From Chryseobacterium lacus (GTDB taxonomy: Bacteria; Bacteroidota; Bacteroidia; Flavobacteriales; Weeksellaceae), in NCBI RefSeq assembly GCF_003336205.1, contig NZ_QPIE01000002.1, forward strand, positions 248,001-312,000: a stretch of 64,000 nt of DNA, given 5' to 3'. Position numbers and translations under genes: made by a program. Each line of letters opens with the position of its first letter. The stretch's first letter is position 1. Below are positions 1-7,252 of this stretch, piece after piece. The notes under the pieces were generated by a model, which saw only the letters and a program-made list of their open reading frames with translations, was not told where the DNA came from and did no database searches.

Positions 1-20
1 CTCCTTACAAGATTTTAATA

Positions 21-52
21 TTTGGTGGCTTCAAAAAAAAATTTTACTTTTG
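21..52 (+). promoter_or_regulatory. Promoter of rpsU
   Basis: TTTG at 21-24, a 20-base spacer and TACTTTTG at 45-52 match the Bacteroidota housekeeping sigma consensus (TTTG / about 19-21 / TAnnTTTG). The rpsU start codon follows 23 bases later. Confidence 0.7.
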
Positions 53-75
53 CAAACCAAAATGAGATGTAATAT

Positions 76-273
76 ATGTTAATAATTCCAGTAAAAGACG
101 GAGAGTCTATCGACAGAGCCCTCAAAAAGTACAAAAGAAAATTCGACAAAACAGGCGTAATACGCAAGTTAAGATCGAGACAGCAGTTTATAAAACCTTC
201 TGTTATCAAAAGACAGAAGATTCAAAAAGCCGCTCATAAGCAAAGAGAGGCCAGCTTAGAAGAGCAGTCGTAA
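76..273 (+). CDS. rpsU: Ribosomal protein bS21
   Basis: This 65-residue, very basic protein matches the small-subunit protein bS21 in length and pattern. It opens with LIIPVKDGESIDRALKKYKR and continues into a Lys/Arg-rich helical tail. bS21 sits on the 30S platform near the 3' end of 16S rRNA and helps initiation. The gene has its own promoter 23 bases upstream and a terminator hairpin just downstream. It lies ahead of a xerC/D-type gene and an HPF-like gene, an arrangement I recall from flavobacteria. No other candidate family fits. Confidence 0.95.
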   Translation: MLIIPVKDGESIDRALKKYKRKFDKTGVIRKLRSRQQFIKPSVIKRQKIQKAAHKQREASLEEQS

Positions 274-295
274 GATTTCCTTACACACATACCAT

Positions 296-335
296 ATCAC
301 TTTCCGAATCGTTATATTTGGAAAGTGATTTTTTA
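296..335 (+). terminator. Terminator of rpsU
   Basis: The arms ATCACTTTCC (296-305) and GGAAAGTGAT (320-329) form a perfect 10-bp stem followed by a T-run. The 14-base loop plus the first base of the right arm contains TATATTTG (313-320), a match to the -7 promoter element, so the start of the xerC transcript may lie inside this terminator. Confidence 0.75.
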
Positions 336-344
336 TTTCTACCC

Positions 345-1217
345 ATGACTGAAAAATTCATAGAACATATCATCGTAGAAAAACGCTATTCCGCACACAC
401 CATCACCAGCTACCGCAAAGACCTGGCGGATTTTCTGCACTTTTATTTAGAGACAGAAGGTTCAGAAAATTATCTTCAGGCCGATAAAAAAATCATCAGA
501 AACTTCATCGCTTATCTCGGAGAAAAGAAACTAGCGAAAAGAACCATTAACCGCAAACTTTCCACCCTCCGAAGTTTTTACCTTTTTCTTTTAAAAATAG
601 GTGAAATCAAAGCCACGCCGATGGAAAACATCTCAACCTTAAAATATTATCCCGAAATTCAAATCCCTTTTTCCCGGGATGAAATGGCAAATCTACAGAT
701 GCTTTTATCTGATTCTGAACAATTTTTTGAAATGCTCATCATCGAAACGCTGTACCAGACCGGAATGCGGAAAGCCGAACTGTGCAATCTCCTTTATCAG
801 GATGTGAATTTGAAAGGAAATGAAATGAAAGTGACCGGAAAAGGCAACAAGCAAAGAATCATCCCTTTCTCCGATGAACTGAAGCAGCAACTGGAGTTTT
901 ACGCAGTCCAAAGAAAACCATTGAAAGACAACGAAAAATGGTTTTTCCTCCATCCCAAAGGCAAAAAACTGGGAGAAAAATTTGTCTATTCCATCGTAAA
1001 CAAGTACCTTAGTCTTGTCACTTCAAAGAAGAAAAAGAGTCCCCATATTTTAAGGCACAGTTTTGCTACTCACGTCTTAGAAAATGGGGCTGAAATTTCT
1101 AAAGTAAAAAAAATAATGGGCCATTCGTCCTTGGCATCCACACAAATGTACACGCATGCCAATATTGAAAAGTTGAAAAAAGTATTCGGCGAGGCTCACC
1201 CCAGAGCAAAGAAATAA
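345..1217 (+). CDS. xerC: Tyrosine recombinase XerC/XerD type
   Basis: This 290-residue tyrosine recombinase most likely resolves chromosome dimers at dif. It has an N-terminal SAM-like core-binding domain (about residues 1-90) and a C-terminal catalytic domain. The catalytic set is visible: R142 (TGMRKAEL), K166 (GKGNKQR), H234 and R237 (HILRHSFATH), H260 (MGHSS) and the nucleophile Y269 (QMYTH). Length and full motif set match XerC/D rather than a phage integrase, and no att site or mobile genes are near. A longer reading frame opens with TTG at 318, but that lies in the rpsU terminator, so the ATG at 345 is preferred. XerC and XerD cannot be told apart with certainty here. Confidence 0.9.
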   Translation: MTEKFIEHIIVEKRYSAHTITSYRKDLADFLHFYLETEGSENYLQADKKIIRNFIAYLGEKKLAKRTINRKLSTLRSFYLFLLKIGEIKATPMENISTLKYYPEIQIPFSRDEMANLQMLLSDSEQFFEMLIIETLYQTGMRKAELCNLLYQDVNLKGNEMKVTGKGNKQRIIPFSDELKQQLEFYAVQRKPLKDNEKWFFLHPKGKKLGEKFVYSIVNKYLSLVTSKKKKSPHILRHSFATHVLENGAEISKVKKIMGHSSLASTQMYTHANIEKLKKVFGEAHPRAKK

Positions 1218-1268
1218 ACGAAGGTGCAACAGGCACAAATTTTTAACCTTTAATTAAATAATGCAGTT

Positions 1269-1559
1269 ATGAAAATCACAGTACAATCCCTTGGAGTTAC
1301 TCCTCATGCGCCACTGGAAGAACATCTGAACAAAAAAATATCGAAACTCTCCACTTTTTACGATAAAATTTTGGAATGCCAGGTAGTCCTGAGAGTGGAA
1401 AATACCAACGAGAAGGAAAATAAAACTGCCGAGATAAGATTAGTAGTTCCCGGAGATGATATTATAGTAAAAAAGACTTCTGAGAGTTTTGAAGAAAGCG
1501 TGGATCAATGCGTGGAAGCCGCTAAGAGGTTGCTAATCAAGAAAAAGGAAACCGCTTGA
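1269..1559 (+). CDS. hpf: Ribosome hibernation promoting factor, short HPF/RaiA type
   Basis: This 96-residue protein has the S30AE/RaiA fold pattern: MKITVQSLGVTPHAPLEEH, a basic helix, and the core VVLRVEN...AEIRLVVPG followed by an acidic helix. Proteins of this family bind the decoding region of idle ribosomes. It is the short form, lacking the C-terminal dimerisation domain of long HPF. It starts 51 bases after xerC in the same direction and is probably cotranscribed with it. The name hpf rather than raiA is a family-level choice. Confidence 0.85.
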   Translation: MKITVQSLGVTPHAPLEEHLNKKISKLSTFYDKILECQVVLRVENTNEKENKTAEIRLVVPGDDIIVKKTSESFEESVDQCVEAAKRLLIKKKETA

Positions 1560-1588
1560 TTTTTTTTCTAAAAAAATACTAAAGTAAA

Positions 1589-1621
1589 TTTGTAGATTTC
1601 AAAAAAACAATCATATATTTG
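1589..1621 (+). promoter_or_regulatory. Promoter of the tRNA-tuf cluster
   Basis: TTTG (1589-1592), a 21-base spacer and TATATTTG (1614-1621) form a good Bacteroidota promoter. It lies 41 bases before the first tRNA and should drive tRNA-Thr, tRNA-Tyr and tRNA-Gly. Confidence 0.7.
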
Positions 1622-1662
1622 CACTCGCAAAAAGAGATCAGCGTTCTTTTGAAATCTATTTT

Positions 1663-1736
1663 GCCTCCTTAGCTCAGTTGGCCAGAGCACGTGATTTGTA
1701 ATCTCGGGGTCGTGGGTTCGAATCCCTCAGGAGGCT
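1663..1736 (+). tRNA. tRNA-Thr (anticodon TGT)
   Basis: The 7-bp acceptor stem GCCTCCT/AGGAGGC, a D-arm, the anticodon loop TTTGTAA and the T-arm GTGGG-TTCGAAT-CCCTC are all present. The anticodon TGT reads ACA. The anticodon stem has one T-T mismatch. CCA is not encoded. It is the first gene of a Thr-Tyr-Gly-Thr-tuf order also known from E. coli tufB. Confidence 0.93.
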
Positions 1737-1759
1737 CTTGCAACATTTATCTTAAAATT

Positions 1760-1840
1760 GGGGAGATTCCAGAGCGGTCAAATGGGACTGACTGTAACTC
1801 AGTTGCTTCGGCTTCGCAGGTTCGAATCCTGCTCTCCCCA
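1760..1840 (+). tRNA. tRNA-Tyr (anticodon GTA)
   Basis: This is a class II tRNA of 81 bases with a long variable arm. The acceptor GGGGAGA/TCTCCCC, anticodon stem CTGA/TCAG around CTGTAAC, and a standard TTCGAAT T-loop are visible. The anticodon is GTA. CCA is not encoded. Confidence 0.95.
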
Positions 1841-1925
1841 CATTTTTTGATAAAAAACTTTTGCAGATTTCAGAAATTAAATTAAATTTGCACACCGTTT
1901 ACCAACAGATTTGTAAACACAAATT

Positions 1926-1998
1926 GCGGAAGTAGCTCAGTTGGTAGAGCGTCAGCCTTCCAAGCTGAATGTCGCGAGTTCGACCCTCGTCTTCCGCT
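1926..1998 (+). tRNA. tRNA-Gly (anticodon TCC)
   Basis: The acceptor GCGGAAG/CTTCCGC, anticodon stem CAGC/GCTG around CTTCCAA, and a T-arm with TTCGACC are visible. The anticodon TCC reads GGA. A terminator-like hairpin follows within 6 bases. Confidence 0.95.
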
Positions 1999-2003
1999 CA
2001 AAG

Positions 2004-2038
2004 AATCACAACCAAGAAACGGCTTGTGATTTTTTTTT
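2004..2038 (+). terminator. Terminator-like hairpin between tRNA-Gly and tRNA-Thr
   Basis: AATCACAA (2004-2011) pairs with TTGTGATT (2024-2031) and a run of T follows to 2038. Only 12 bases separate it from the next tRNA, leaving no room for a promoter, so it must be partly read through or serve as a processing structure. Confidence 0.65.
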
Positions 2039-2050
2039 AAAATTATAATT

Positions 2051-2122
2051 GCCGACGTAGCTCAGGGGTAGAGCGTTTCCTTGGTAAGGAAGAGGTCGTG
2101 AGTTCAAATCTCATCGTTGGCT
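2051..2122 (+). tRNA. tRNA-Thr (anticodon GGT)
   Basis: The acceptor GCCGACG/CGTTGGC (with a G-T pair), anticodon stem TTTCC/GGAAG around TTGGTAA, and a TTCAAAT T-loop are visible. The anticodon GGT reads ACC and ACT. CCA is not encoded. It is the last tRNA before tuf. Confidence 0.95.
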
Positions 2123-2128
2123 CTACAG

Positions 2129-2158
2129 AATCACAATCTTTTTGGTTGTGATTTTTTT
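2129..2158 (+). terminator. Terminator after tRNA-Thr
   Basis: AATCACAA (2129-2136) and TTGTGATT (2146-2153) form an 8-bp stem followed by seven T. The arms are identical to those of the hairpin at 2004-2038, which looks like a local duplication. Confidence 0.7.
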
Positions 2159-2464
2159 CATTTTTAAGGTAAGCAAGTAGACGGGAATTCCCGTCTGCTT
2201 TCAGAAAGAAAATTACATCTTATATCCAGAAAATCTCAGCATTACAGGAATTCTTTCATGACAACACTATAAAAACTGCAAAGTATTTTTAAAAAAGAGA
2301 TAATTTTATTACCTTCGCAGTCTCATTTTTATGTGGGTTCCACTATCGCAAACTGCTGATTTTGAATATTTAGACTTTTTTTAGCAAAAAGGAGCTTGAT
2401 TTTCAAAATTTCACTATATTTGCGCACTGAAATTTTAAAAGTAATAAATTAAATATTTAAAATC
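2159..2464 (+). other. Leader region of tuf with a perfect palindrome
   Basis: This stretch of about 300 bases has no gene. It holds an 18-base perfect palindrome, AGACGGGAATTCCCGTCT (2179-2196), with no T-run after it, so it is not a standard terminator. It also holds a near-consensus -7 element, TACCTTCG at about 2310, and the better tuf promoter near its end. Confidence 0.5.
2415..2422 (+). promoter_or_regulatory. tuf: -7 element of the tuf promoter
   Basis: TATATTTG matches the TAnnTTTG element and lies 42 bases before the tuf start. A TTG at 2396-2398 could be the -33 part but the spacer is only 16 bases. Confidence 0.55.
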
Positions 2465-3652
2465 ATGGCAAAGGAAACGTTTAATCGTAACAAACCACAC
2501 TTGAACATTGGTACCATCGGTCACGTAGACCATGGTAAAACTACACTTACTGCAGCAATCAGTAAAGTATTATCTGACAAAGGATTGGGTACTGCAAGAG
2601 ACTTCTCTTCTATTGACTCTGCACCAGAAGAAAAAGAAAGAGGTATTACTATCAATACTTCACACATTGAATACGAAACTGCAAACAGACACTACGCTCA
2701 CGTAGACTGTCCTGGTCACGCCGACTATGTGAAAAACATGGTAACAGGTGCTGCTCAGATGGACGGTGCTATCCTTGTATGTGCTGCAACAGACGGACCG
2801 ATGCCTCAAACAAGAGAGCACATCCTTCTTTGCCGTCAGGTAAACGTACCTAAGGTAGTAGTTTTCATGAACAAAGTTGACATGGTAGATGATGCTGAGC
2901 TTCTTGAACTTGTAGAACTTGAATTGAGAGATCTTCTTTCATCTTACGAATATGACGGAGACAACTCTCCTGTAATCCAAGGATCGGCTCTTGGTGCACT
3001 TAATGGTGAGCCAAAGTGGGTTGCGACTGTTGAAGAATTAATGGAAGCTGTTGATACTTGGATCGAACTTCCAGTAAGAGATCAGGACAAGCCATTCCTT
3101 ATGCCAATTGAAGACGTATTCTCTATTACAGGTAGAGGTACTGTAGCAACTGGTAGAATCGAGGCTGGTGTTATCAACACTGGTGATCCAGTTGATATCG
3201 TAGGTATGGGTGATGAAAAACTTACTTCTACTATTACAGGTGTTGAGATGTTCCGTAAAATCCTTGACAGAGGTGAAGCTGGTGATAACGTAGGTCTATT
3301 GTTGAGAGGTATTGAAAAAACCGACATCAAGAGAGGTATGGTAATCGCTAAGAAAGATTCTGTGAAGCCACACAAAAAATTCAAAGCGGAGGTTTATATC
3401 CTTTCTAAAGAAGAAGGTGGCCGTCACACTCCATTCCACAACAAATACCGTCCACAGTTCTATGTAAGAACTACTGACGTTACTGGTGAGATCTTCTTGC
3501 CAGAAGGAGTAGAGATGGTAATGCCAGGTGATAACATCACTATTACTGTAGAATTGCTTCAACCAATCGCTCTTAACGTGGGTCTTAGATTTGCGATCAG
3601 AGAAGGTGGTAGAACAGTTGGTGCTGGTCAGGTAACTGAAATTTTAGATTAA
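2465..3652 (+). CDS. tuf: Elongation factor Tu
   Basis: This 395-residue GTPase carries aminoacyl-tRNA to the ribosomal A site. The G motifs are clear: GHVDHGKT at 19-26, DCPGH at 81-85 and NKVD at 136-139. The beta-barrel domains 2 and 3 follow, ending in [15 protein letters not shown]. Length and sequence are full and normal. It lies in the conserved tRNA-tuf-tRNA-Trp-secE-nusG order. A strong hairpin with a GAAA tetraloop follows the stop codon. Confidence 0.98.
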   Translation: MAKETFNRNKPHLNIGTIGHVDHGKTTLTAAISKVLSDKGLGTARDFSSIDSAPEEKERGITINTSHIEYETANRHYAHVDCPGHADYVKNMVTGAAQMDGAILVCAATDGPMPQTREHILLCRQVNVPKVVVFMNKVDMVDDAELLELVELELRDLLSSYEYDGDNSPVIQGSALGALNGEPKWVATVEELMEAVDTWIELPVRDQDKPFLMPIEDVFSITGRGTVATGRIEAGVINTGDPVDIVGMGDEKLTSTITGVEMFRKILDRGEAGDNVGLLLRGIEKTDIKRGMVIAKKDSVKPHKKFKAEVYILSKEEGGRHTPFHNKYRPQFYVRTTDVTGEIFLPEGVEMVMPGDNITITVELLQPIALNVGLRFAIREGGRTVGAGQVTEILD

Positions 3653-3667
3653 TATCTAACTCAATAT

Positions 3668-3699
3668 AAAGTTCTGTAAGGAAACTTACGGAACTTTTT
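3668..3699 (+). terminator. Terminator-like hairpin after tuf
   Basis: A 13-bp stem (3668-3680 with 3685-3697, one G-T pair) is closed by a GAAA loop, and the T-run reaches 3699. tRNA-Trp begins at 3705, so no promoter fits between. Transcription of tRNA-Trp, secE and nusG must come through this hairpin or from a promoter inside tuf. Confidence 0.75.
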
Positions 3700-3704
3700 A
3701 ATCT

Positions 3705-3775
3705 ACGGGCATCGTCCAATGGTAGGATACCGGTCTCCAAAACCGTTGATCTGGGTTCGAATCCTAGTGCCCGTG
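3705..3775 (+). tRNA. tRNA-Trp (anticodon CCA)
   Basis: The acceptor ACGGGCA/TGCCCGT, D-stem GTCC/GGAT, anticodon stem CGGT/ACCG around CTCCAAA, and T-arm CTGGG-TTCGAAT-CCTAG are visible. The anticodon is CCA. It sits just ahead of secE, as in many bacteria. Confidence 0.95.
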
Positions 3776-3787
3776 CAAATAAAAATT

Positions 3788-3994
3788 ATGAGTTCATTTG
3801 TAGATTTTATTAAAGGTTCCTACACCGAATTTAAAGATAAAGTAGAATGGCCAAAATGGCCTGAACTACAATCCTCCACGATTGTAGTAACCGTAGCTAC
3901 CATCATTCTCGCTTTATTTACATTCGGCGTGGATGAGTTGTTCTCCAAATCGATTAGAAATATTATCGATTTGCTGACAAGCTTGTTTAATTAA
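3788..3994 (+). CDS. secE: Protein translocase subunit SecE
   Basis: This 68-residue protein has the SecE pattern: a short amphipathic region with EFKDKVEWPKWPELQSS followed by one membrane helix (about residues 37-57). SecE clamps the SecY channel. The frame is open back to 3719, but that would start inside tRNA-Trp, so the ATG at 3788 is used. nusG follows 14 bases later, the usual secE-nusG operon. Confidence 0.95.
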   Translation: MSSFVDFIKGSYTEFKDKVEWPKWPELQSSTIVVTVATIILALFTFGVDELFSKSIRNIIDLLTSLFN

Positions 3995-4008
3995 AGTATT
4001 TCCTGAAA

Positions 4009-4551
4009 ATGAGTGAATTGAAATGGTATGTGCTGAAAGCCATCAGCGGACAGGAAAATAAGGTGAAAACTTACATCGAGAATGAGATGAAGCGCTTGAA
4101 CTTCGAGTCTTACGTCACTCAAGTAGTTATTCCTATGGAAAAAGTTATCGTGATGAGAAACGGTAAAAAAGTTCCAAAAGAAAGACCTTATTATCCCGGC
4201 TACCTAATGGTTGAGGCTAACCTGATGGGAGAAATACCACACATTATAAAAAATATTCCGGGAGTAATCTCGTTTCTAAGCCTTACCAAAGGCGGCGATC
4301 CTGTCCCTATGCGAAAAGCTGAAGTCAACAGGATGTTAGGCAAAATGGATGAACTCTCGGAGTTTGCTACCGAACTGGAGATTCCTTTTGTAATAGGAGA
4401 AAGCGTGAAGGTGACCGATGGTCCTTTCAATGGTTTCACGGGTACAGTAGAAAAAATTCTGGAAGACAAAAAGAAACTGGAAGTTTCGGTACTCATCTTC
4501 GGACGAAAAACACCTATGGAACTCAGCTTCATGCAAGTGGAAAAAGTATAA
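4009..4551 (+). CDS. nusG: Transcription termination/antitermination protein NusG
   Basis: This 180-residue protein starts with the NGN domain (KWYVLKAISGQENKVKTYIE) and ends with a KOW domain around VGESVKVTDGPFNGFTGTV (about residues 127-150). NusG binds RNA polymerase and links it to the ribosome or Rho. It follows secE by 14 bases. An intrinsic terminator lies downstream, so here the operon does not run on into rplK. Confidence 0.97.
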   Translation: MSELKWYVLKAISGQENKVKTYIENEMKRLNFESYVTQVVIPMEKVIVMRNGKKVPKERPYYPGYLMVEANLMGEIPHIIKNIPGVISFLSLTKGGDPVPMRKAEVNRMLGKMDELSEFATELEIPFVIGESVKVTDGPFNGFTGTVEKILEDKKKLEVSVLIFGRKTPMELSFMQVEKV

Positions 4552-4563
4552 CGATCAAAATAG

Positions 4564-4592
4564 AATCGTCTCTTTTCAGAGACGATTTTTTT
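4564..4592 (+). terminator. Terminator of the secE-nusG operon
   Basis: AATCGTCTC (4564-4572) pairs perfectly with GAGACGATT (4579-4587) and is followed by T to 4592. It separates nusG from the downstream polymerase gene. Confidence 0.85.
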
Positions 4593-4651
4593 ATCCACAA
4601 TATTCTCCTATTTCCATTTTATCCCTATAACTTTGTTGAAAATTTTCAGCA

Positions 4652-5929
4652 ATGTTTGCCCTTATCGACTGCAATAATTTCTTTGTAAGCTGCGAGAGAA
4701 CTTTAGATAAAAGTCTCATTGGCAAACCTGTAACTGTACTTTCCAATAACGACGGCTGTTTTATATCCCGAAGTCAGGAAGCCAAAGATCTTGGTATTGC
4801 GATGGGTGCCCCGCTTTTTAAATATAAAAAGATAATTGAAACTCATAACATCCAGTGTCTTTCCCCCAAATTCGAGCTGTACAATTATAAAAGCCAACAA
4901 GTAATCCGTACTGTTTCCAGCCTCATTCCGGAATATGAAGTGTACAGTATAGATGAAATATTTTTCAGTTTAAAAGGTTTTGAACGGTTTTTCGATATCA
5001 AAAATTATTGTCAGATAATTCGTCGTACAGTAGCTTCCGAAACGGGCATTCCCACATGTATCGGCATTGCACCTACGAAAACTCTCGCCAAATTAGCCAA
5101 TAAAATCGCAAAGAAATTTCCCGATACGTTCAATGGTGTCTATCTGATGGATACCCAAGAGAAAATCGAAAAAGCCTTGAAGTGGTTGCCTGTGGAAGAC
5201 CTTTGGGGAATCGGCAGAAAACTGGCTGCTAAAATGCATGATGCAGGCGTTTATAAAGCCCATGATTTGACTCAAAAACCTGAAATGTGGCTTCGTAAAG
5301 TGATGGGAATTCACGGCGTGCGGATGATGAGAGAACTTCAGGGCATTCCTCAGCTCCCTTTGGAAGAGCCTTCCATTGCAAAACAGTCCATCGCTACCAC
5401 CCGAAGTTTTATCGAGATGATTGCTGAGAAAGAGCAACTCCGGGAGCGCATCAAAACATTTTCATTCGTTTGTGCCGAAAAATTAAGGAAGCAGAATTCC
5501 TGCTGCAAAAGGATCACTGTTTTCATCCAGACCAACCGATTTCATAAAACTTCAGGCGTGTATAACGGCGTACTTTCCTATACCTTTCCCAATCCCAGCA
5601 GTTCATCCGTTACGATTTCTAAAGCTGCCGACATTTTGTTTGAAGCACTGTATAAAGAAGGATTCCGCTACAAGAAAGCCGGCGTAATCGTTACAGATCT
5701 GATTCCGGATAACGAAAGACTTATCAATCTTTTTGAAAAAGATATAGAACAAAAACATATTCCCGTAATGAAAGTAATGGATTTTCTCAATAGGAAATAT
5801 GGGAAAGACAAAATCCGTCTGGCTTCCCAAAGCGGAAAACCCACCTACGAAAGGAGAAACCTGCCGCCGGAATATGAAGAATTCTTAAAAAGCAATACCC
5901 TTCCGGAAGCCAGTTTCAGGTTTCATTGA
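4652..5929 (+). CDS. umuC: Y-family DNA polymerase, UmuC type
   Basis: This 425-residue protein belongs to the UmuC branch of translesion polymerases. Visible motifs are the N-terminal FALIDCNNFF with catalytic D6, SNNDGC at 31-36 (typical of UmuC), and SIDE at 99-102 with the second catalytic acidic pair. A helix-hairpin-helix region (LWGIGRKLAAKM) and a little-finger domain follow. Length matches UmuC (about 420), not DinB. No umuD-like gene is adjacent: nusG lies upstream and rplK downstream. A -7 element TAACTTTG (4628-4635) lies 16 bases before the ATG, so it is probably transcribed alone. I see no SOS-box-like palindrome I can defend. Confidence 0.92.
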   Translation: MFALIDCNNFFVSCERTLDKSLIGKPVTVLSNNDGCFISRSQEAKDLGIAMGAPLFKYKKIIETHNIQCLSPKFELYNYKSQQVIRTVSSLIPEYEVYSIDEIFFSLKGFERFFDIKNYCQIIRRTVASETGIPTCIGIAPTKTLAKLANKIAKKFPDTFNGVYLMDTQEKIEKALKWLPVEDLWGIGRKLAAKMHDAGVYKAHDLTQKPEMWLRKVMGIHGVRMMRELQGIPQLPLEEPSIAKQSIATTRSFIEMIAEKEQLRERIKTFSFVCAEKLRKQNSCCKRITVFIQTNRFHKTSGVYNGVLSYTFPNPSSSSVTISKAADILFEALYKEGFRYKKAGVIVTDLIPDNERLINLFEKDIEQKHIPVMKVMDFLNRKYGKDKIRLASQSGKPTYERRNLPPEYEEFLKSNTLPEASFRFH

Positions 5930-5967
5930 AAAAAGTACATCTCTTTTGATTTTTAATCATTTACTTG

Positions 5968-5998
5968 TTTGTCGTTTCAAAAAATATCCATACTTTTG
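5968..5998 (+). promoter_or_regulatory. Promoter of rplK-rplA-rplJ-rplL
   Basis: TTTG (5968-5971), an exact 19-base spacer and TACTTTTG (5991-5998) make this the best promoter match in the window. It gives a leader of roughly 90 bases before rplK. Confidence 0.85.
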
Positions 5999-6009
5999 CA
6001 AACTCAAAT

Positions 6010-6040
6010 ACCGCTTTGTGAGGTGAGATAAGCAATCGGT
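6010..6040 (+). promoter_or_regulatory. Possible L1-binding hairpin in the rplK leader
   Basis: ACC (6010-6012) can pair with GGT (6038-6040) and GCTT (6013-6016) with AAGC (6030-6033). This leaves an asymmetric bulge and a purine-rich loop GTGAGGTGAGAT. L1 is known to repress its own operon through a leader site that mimics 23S rRNA with two stems and an asymmetric loop. The match here is by shape only. Confidence 0.3.
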
Positions 6041-6092
6041 AGAATAATAATGCTTCCAAATTCATTAATTATTCATAATTAAAAAACAAAAA

Positions 6093-6536
6093 ATGGCTAA
6101 AAAAGTCTTTAAAATGGTAAAACTTCAGGTGAAGGGTGGCGCTGCCAACCCGTCTCCTCCAGTAGGTCCGGCATTAGGATCTGCAGGGGTGAACATCATG
6201 GAGTTTTGTAAACAATTTAACGGAAGAACCCAAGACAAACCCGGACAAGTTTTGCCTGTAGTAATTACAGTGTACGAAGACAAATCTTTTGAATTCATAA
6301 TCAAAACTCCTCCTGCTGCCGTCCAACTGATGGATGCAGCGAAGTTGAAAAGTGGCTCCGGAGAACCCAACAGAAACAAGGTAGGGTCTGTATCATGGGA
6401 TCAGGTTAAAAAAATTGCTGAGGATAAAATGAGCGATCTAAATTGCTTCACCCTAGACTCTGCATTGACTATGGTAGCAGGTACTGCAAGATCAATGGGA
6501 ATCAGAGTGACAGGAACTAAACCCGCTAACGCTTAA
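6093..6536 (+). CDS. rplK: Ribosomal protein uL11
   Basis: This 147-residue protein has the L11 N-terminal signature ([20 protein letters not shown]) and a C-terminal RNA-binding domain ending with [12 protein letters not shown]11 forms the GTPase-associated centre with 23S rRNA. It is the first gene of the rplK-rplA-rplJ-rplL operon and has its own strong promoter upstream. rplA follows after 11 bases. Confidence 0.98.
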   Translation: MAKKVFKMVKLQVKGGAANPSPPVGPALGSAGVNIMEFCKQFNGRTQDKPGQVLPVVITVYEDKSFEFIIKTPPAAVQLMDAAKLKSGSGEPNRNKVGSVSWDQVKKIAEDKMSDLNCFTLDSALTMVAGTARSMGIRVTGTKPANA

Positions 6537-6547
6537 AACGTATTGAA

Positions 6548-7240
6548 ATGGCAAAACTGACGAAGAAACAAAAAGAAGCTTTAAGCAAATTAGAAAAGGG
6601 GAGAATTTATAATCTGCAAGAAGGCTCTGCCCTTGTAAAAGAAGTAAATACAGCAAAATTCGACGCTTCCGTAGATATCGCAGTAAGACTGGGTGTAGAT
6701 CCCAGAAAAGCGAATCAAATGGTGAGAGGTGTAGTTTCTCTTCCGCATGGTACTGGTAAGGACGTAAAAGTTCTCGCACTGGTAACTCCGGATAAAGAAG
6801 CCGAAGCCAAAGCTGCAGGTGCAGATTATGTAGGATTAGACGAATATCTGGATAAAATCAAAAGCGGATGGACAGATGTTGACGTAATCGTTACCATGCC
6901 TGCCGTTATGGGTAAATTAGGCCCGTTAGGTAGAATATTAGGTCCAAGAGGACTGATGCCGAATCCAAAATCGGGGACAGTAACTATGGAAATCGGGAAA
7001 GCCGTTTCTGAAGTGAAAGCCGGTAAAATTGATTTCAAAGTAGATAAATACGGTATCGTTCACGCTGCTGTAGGAAAAGTTTCCTTTGATGCTGATAAAA
7101 TCAAAGAAAACGCTGCAGAATTAATTCAAACATTGGTTAAGCTGAAGCCTACTGCTGCGAAAGGAGTTTATGTGAGATCTATTTATCTTTCTTCTACCAT
7201 GAGTCCTGGAATTGCAATTGATACCAAATCTGTAAACTAA
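6548..7240 (+). CDS. rplA: Ribosomal protein uL1
   Basis: This 230-residue protein matches L1: [10 protein letters not shown] at the start, then [36 protein letters not shown] and the C-terminal [17 protein letters not shown]1 forms the L1 stalk by the E site and is usually the repressor of the L11 operon. It lies 11 bases after rplK and 12 bases before rplJ. The short gap before rplJ leaves no room for the long L10-L12 leader known from E. coli. Confidence 0.98.
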   Translation: MAKLTKKQKEALSKLEKGRIYNLQEGSALVKEVNTAKFDASVDIAVRLGVDPRKANQMVRGVVSLPHGTGKDVKVLALVTPDKEAEAKAAGADYVGLDEYLDKIKSGWTDVDVIVTMPAVMGKLGPLGRILGPRGLMPNPKSGTVTMEIGKAVSEVKAGKIDFKVDKYGIVHAAVGKVSFDADKIKENAAELIQTLVKLKPTAAKGVYVRSIYLSSTMSPGIAIDTKSVN

Positions 7241-7252
7241 AATCTGAATACA

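Noticed and set aside
318-344. Longer xerC reading frame starting with TTG at 318
   Set aside because: It lies within the rpsU terminator; conserved recombinase sequence starts at the ATG at 345.
345-1217. Tyrosine recombinase as sign of an integrated element
   Set aside because: Length, full motif set and housekeeping neighbours fit XerC/D. No att repeats, no phage or cargo genes nearby.
1691-1885. Open reading frame across the tRNA-Thr and tRNA-Tyr genes
   Set aside because: It is made of tRNA sequence and shows no protein character.
1860-1900. Separate promoter for tRNA-Gly (TAAATTTG at 1893-1900)
   Set aside because: The -7 element matches, but the nearest TTTG is 29 bases away, too far for a standard promoter. 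It could still be a weak start.
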